7,707 bases of DNA from Fimenecus sp052273845 (GTDB lineage Bacteria > Bacillota > Clostridia > Oscillospirales > Acutalibacteraceae). Positions 4,921 to 7,707 of the stretch are shown piece after piece; the stretch's first letter is position 1, and each line of letters starts with the position of its first letter. A model generated the notes under the pieces. The model was not told the origin of the DNA, did not search any database, and worked only from the letters and a program-made list of their open reading frames with translations. The position numbers and the translations under genes were made by a program. The stretch spans positions 1 through 7,707 of the forward strand of contig DAVZHM010000084.1 in assembly GCA_052273845.1 (NCBI GenBank). Reading direction: 5' to 3'.

Positions 4921-7563
4921 CTTGTCGGAAATAATAAGCGGGGATACCGAAATACGCGAAATGCGCGGGGCATAAGCGGTTTTGCCGTTGAATTTGTAAC
5001 TGCCGTCATTCGAGAATGAAACGGTATTTTCACCTTTCTCTAAATAGACAGTAACCACCTTTGTTTTGGAGGGTTCCCAACTATATGTGTTGCGGAAGTA
5101 ATAATTGCCGCGGTTTTCCCCATTTACGGATAGAGTAATGTAGCGTTCGACCAAATCCACATTATAGTCGTGGACACCGCCTTCTTCATTGTTTGTGTAC
5201 GTGAATAACACTTGATAATATCCCGCTTGTGGGGCGGTGTAAGTAATAGTGGCCGCGCCGTCCGTATCTGAGGAGATGCCGTCAATGTAAGTTTCGATGT
5301 GCGAACTGAGCATTGCAGACATCGTACTTTTTGCGGCGGGATATTCAAGGTGTGCTGTACCCGAACAGGAGAATTGGTCTGCGAAATAATCGGAAGTGTT
5401 GTTTTGTCTGCTAACAGCGTAATTAAATATAGAGATAACAACATTTGCGGCAGAAAAATTCACGCTGTTTAATCCGCTTCGTAAGTACACGGTGCAAGCG
5501 TATTCACCGGTTTCTGTTTCTTGAAAAGGTGTATTTTCCACAGTTGTCCCATTTACGGTGAGGGAGGTGGGGATGGTCTCGCTTGTAAATTGTATTCTAT
5601 AATACCCATTTGCATCTGCAAGCATCCAAAACGCGGTTTCTGCTTCATCAGAGCGTTTTGCATCCATAACAGAATACAAATTGCCCGTGTCTTCACTGCC
5701 GGCCGGGGTGACATCTAAGAAATCAAAAGAAACCGTTTTGCTATATTCGGTATTTTCCTGCAAAACAAACCGAATCGTGTGCGTGCCTTTTGTTAAATCT
5801 ACTGTATAGCTGATACAGTTTGTATAATCGTCTTTGATGGTGGAGGAAAGGCGAAGGGCGGTCGGGCTTTCTTCACCGTCTATGGAAACGAACAGCTCAA
5901 CGTCGGTTCGCTCACCTTTATCTGCCGCAGAACCGTCTGCATTATACTGTATGTTGTTGGCACCGTTTCCGTATATCAAATCTAAGTCGTATTTGCCGTC
6001 TTGCAAAACTTCTACCGTAAATTCCACGCCGCTCGCTTGTTCACTGTTTGCTTTTACCAAAGTATATTCCGAGGCGGCATAAGCGACATCGTTCTGCACC
6101 TTTGCCGTACCGAACAGCGTGGCATCCTCTGCTTCATAGCGGCGCATCGGATTGCCGGTTTCCGCAATATCTTCATAAATTACTCCGCTGAATTCGGAAA
6201 CAGGAATCACCGTTAAATTGTAGCATTGTGTGTAAAGAATGTCATTCAAATCAATGGTGACACTGCCGTTTTGAATATCAAAATGTTTTGCATATTTGGT
6301 TTTCGGTTTGAAAACAGACCCTGAAAGTCCTTTGAAATCAACATATTCTGCCGTAACAAATACACTTTTCGCTTCTTTAAATGCTTCAATCGTACCTAAA
6401 TTTTCTAATTGAATGGTTGAACCACGGTTGCTGCCGCCGGCAAGAATTTGGATTTTACCGTTTTCCTCATCTATGGTTGCAAGGCCGGTGAAGCCTTTGC
6501 TTTTGAGCGTCTTGGATTTACGCGTTAAAAATTTGCCGAAATTGCTTTGGAATAAATCTTTTGACTCACAATTTACGGTTTCGCCTGTCATTTCATTGTA
6601 CCAACGATATGCCCACCAGTTGCTGTTGGGTGTCACATCGTCCGCCGCAACATCCGAAAGGTTATTCGCAAGTCGCCAATACGCCACGCAACCCTCACAT
6701 TTCGTTGCTTCAATACGCGAAATCCATTTGACGGATTCACCGGGAATCCCGTTTGTGGACATCAACCCGTATTCCGTAATACAAACGGGCATTTTTTCAA
6801 TGCCGAGTTCCTTGCATAACGCGTCATAATCTGCAAAATGCTCTTCCCACATATACAAAGAGTTCGTGCCGAGTTCGTGCCAAATCATTGTGTCGGGCAG
6901 GCAGTTTTCCGCTTTGCAGTATTCCAAAAACTCTTTTATGTAATCCGAATTATATCCGCGATATCCCGGGCCGCCGATTTTCGCGTTTGCATCAATGGAA
7001 CGCACAAGCGCAAAGGTTTCTTTCCAAGCTTCATAGGTCTTTACGCGGTTTTTGTACTTGTCGAAATCACCGAACCACTGTCCGTTGTCCATTTCATTAT
7101 AGATGCAGTAAACAACTTTGTCGGCAAAATCTTTTTGCGCAGTTTCGGAAACGGTTTTTTGAACCCGTTCATGGTATTGTTCCAATGAATCGAACTTGTA
7201 ATACCAAGTGTCATACATATCTTGCGTATAGACAATAATTTCTTTACCGCCCGCCGCGAAAAAAGTATCGGCAACCTGCGCGACATCACCGACGGGGTGC
7301 TGTAAGCCGCCCGCAGTTTTGGTGGAGAGCGTGGAAACGCCGATGCTCTGTGCCATTTCTTTTGAGGGAATTTCAGGTTCTGCAAAGCCGTACAAAAAAC
7401 CGGACGCGCCGTTGGTTACCGCACCTGTCTTTTGTGAAAAGTCAAAGGCGGCGGTCGGTCTGTTGAATGCAAACAGACAACCGATTGTAATCCCAATTAC
7501 TGCGGCGATGCCGACAGCGACAGAAACGAGAGAAATTATAATTTTTTTTGTTCGTTTTTTCAT
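4918..7563 (-). CDS. Exported multidomain glycoside hydrolase, clan GH-A (GH39-like)
   Basis: This 881-residue protein has a basic start (MKKRTKK) and a hydrophobic segment at about 8-33, acting as signal peptide or membrane anchor. A complete (beta/alpha)8 barrel (about 55-330) can be traced strand by strand. The likely acid/base is E157 after strand 4 (Y-N-E-M-D). The likely nucleophile is E264 after strand 7 (I-T-E-Y-G), the 4/7 arrangement of retaining clan GH-A enzymes. K-I-G-G-P-G (195-200) and W-H-E-L-G (228-232) resemble GH39 patterns, but the usual N-E-P is N-E-M here, so family membership is unproven. A beta-sandwich (about 335-455) follows, then a CBM6/CBM35-like module starting Y-E-A-E-D (476-480, to about 618). 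A small beta module (about 625-715) and a second carbohydrate-binding-like sandwich (about 730-875) complete the protein. The ATG at 7563 has GGAGG 8 nt upstream. It acts outside the cell on an unknown glycan or glycoside and leads a three-gene unit. Confidence 0.88.
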   Translation of the reverse strand: MKKRTKKIIISLVSVAVGIAAVIGITIGCLFAFNRPTAAFDFSQKTGAVTNGASGFLYGFAEPEIPSKEMAQSIGVSTLSTKTAGGLQHPVGDVAQVADTFFAAGGKEIIVYTQDMYDTWYYKFDSLEQYHERVQKTVSETAQKDFADKVVYCIYNEMDNGQWFGDFDKYKNRVKTYEAWKETFALVRSIDANAKIGGPGYRGYNSDYIKEFLEYCKAENCLPDTMIWHELGTNSLYMWEEHFADYDALCKELGIEKMPVCITEYGLMSTNGIPGESVKWISRIEATKCEGCVAYWRLANNLSDVAADDVTPNSNWWAYRWYNEMTGETVNCESKDLFQSNFGKFLTRKSKTLKSKGFTGLATIDEENGKIQILAGGSNRGSTIQLENLGTIEAFKEAKSVFVTAEYVDFKGLSGSVFKPKTKYAKHFDIQNGSVTIDLNDILYTQCYNLTVIPVSEFSGVIYEDIAETGNPMRRYEAEDATLFGTAKVQNDVAYAASEYTLVKANSEQASGVEFTVEVLQDGKYDLDLIYGNGANNIQYNADGSAADKGERTDVELFVSIDGEESPTALRLSSTIKDDYTNCISYTVDLTKGTHTIRFVLQENTEYSKTVSFDFLDVTPAGSEDTGNLYSVMDAKRSDEAETAFWMLADANGYYRIQFTSETIPTSLTVNGTTVENTPFQETETGEYACTVYLRSGLNSVNFSAANVVISIFNYAVSRQNNTSDYFADQFSCSGTAHLEYPAAKSTMSAMLSSHIETYIDGISSDTDGAATITYTAPQAGYYQVLFTYTNNEEGGVHDYNVDLVERYITLSVNGENRGNYYFRNTYSWEPSKTKVVTVYLEKGENTVSFSNDGSYKFNGKTAYAPRISRISVSPLIISDK

Positions 7564-7593
7564 GCGTTTCGCCTCCGAAAAATAATATATTTC

Positions 7594-7622
7594 ATTTTAA
7601 CATAAACAAACGGACAAAACAA
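7594..7622 (-). promoter_or_regulatory. Candidate promoter of the glycosidase unit
   Basis: On the minus strand TTGTTT (7622-7617) lies 17 nt from TAAAAT (7599-7594, 5 of 6 consensus). A TG one base before the -10 box gives an extended -10 element that can offset the weak -35. Transcription would begin near 7587, about 24 nt before the ATG and just ahead of the GGAGG ribosome binding site (7576-7572). The assignment rests on sequence match only. Confidence 0.5.
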
Positions 7623-7650
7623 TAAAATTATGCTTTTTTCTCTTTGGAAA

Positions 7651-7680
7651 ACTGTAGGATTACAATAGATGTGTTACAGT
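7651..7680. repeat. Inverted repeat in the right-hand intergenic region
   Basis: ACTGTA (7651-7656) and TACAGT (7675-7680) form a perfect 6-bp inverted repeat with an 18-nt centre. Within it TGTA-GGAT-TACA (7654-7665) is a second, overlapping inverted repeat, so the ACA/TGT half-sites occur several times. It lies upstream of the glycosidase promoter and over a possible plus-strand -10 box (TACAAT, 7661-7666). A regulator-binding site is possible; short repeats in AT-rich DNA also arise by chance. Confidence 0.3.
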
Positions 7681-7707
7681 AGCAAATAAAAAAAGAAGTG
7701 ACGAATG

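Noticed and set aside
7474..7485. Lipoprotein signal at C29 of the glycosidase
   Set aside because: The residues before the cysteine are T-I-G. The -3 position is T rather than L, V or I, so the lipobox is not convincing and a plain signal peptide or anchor is preferred.
7609..7617. TTGTCC as -35 box of the glycosidase promoter
   Set aside because: It is only 12 nt from the TAAAAT box, too close; TTGTTT with 17-nt spacing fits better.

Overview
The window looks like a low-to-mid GC Gram-positive anaerobe, most likely a gut-type member of the Clostridia (Oscillospiraceae-like). The reasons are strong GGAGG-type ribosome binding sites, AT-rich intergenic DNA with a consensus sigma-A promoter, a biotin-dependent sodium-pump decarboxylase with a separate biotin carrier, and a clostridial-type FadH/BaiC-like flavoenzyme. 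This placement is inferred from gene content, not from a marker gene. All confident genes lie on the minus strand, so the window reads right to left.

Unit 1 (about 7622 down to 2188) is a self-contained three-gene transcription unit. A candidate extended -10 promoter (7594-7622) precedes an 881-residue exported, probably membrane-anchored glycoside hydrolase of clan GH-A (4918-7563) with several beta-sandwich modules. It is followed 15 nt later by a 691-residue FMN/4Fe-4S/FAD oxidoreductase of the 2,4-dienoyl-CoA reductase / bile-acid enoate reductase type (2827-4902). The next gene overlaps this one by 4 nt and encodes a 200-residue multi-pass membrane protein of unknown function (2228-2830). 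The unit ends in a strong intrinsic terminator (2188-2241) whose left arm lies over the last codons of that gene. An extracellular glycosidase coupled to a cytoplasmic ene-reductase suggests, as inference only, a deglycosylate-then-reduce route for a glycosylated unsaturated compound.

Unit 2 (2149 down to the left edge) is a sodium-translocating oxaloacetate decarboxylase-type operon with its own near-consensus promoter (TTGAAT-17-TATAAT). It runs from the carboxyltransferase alpha chain without a biotin domain (673-2052), to the OadG-type small membrane subunit (252-659), to a separate biotin carrier protein that is cut by the window edge (1-239). The beta (ion pump) subunit would be expected just beyond the left edge. 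Each downstream gene has its ribosome binding site against or over the preceding stop codon, so the genes are probably translated in tight succession. A near-perfect Rex-type palindrome (2217-2234) sits upstream of this promoter and inside the preceding terminator; if real, it would tie the decarboxylase operon to NADH/NAD+ state.

The right edge (7564-7707) holds the promoter of unit 1 and possibly the start of a divergent plus-strand gene beyond the window. No RNA genes, CRISPR arrays, insertion sequences or integrase genes were seen.
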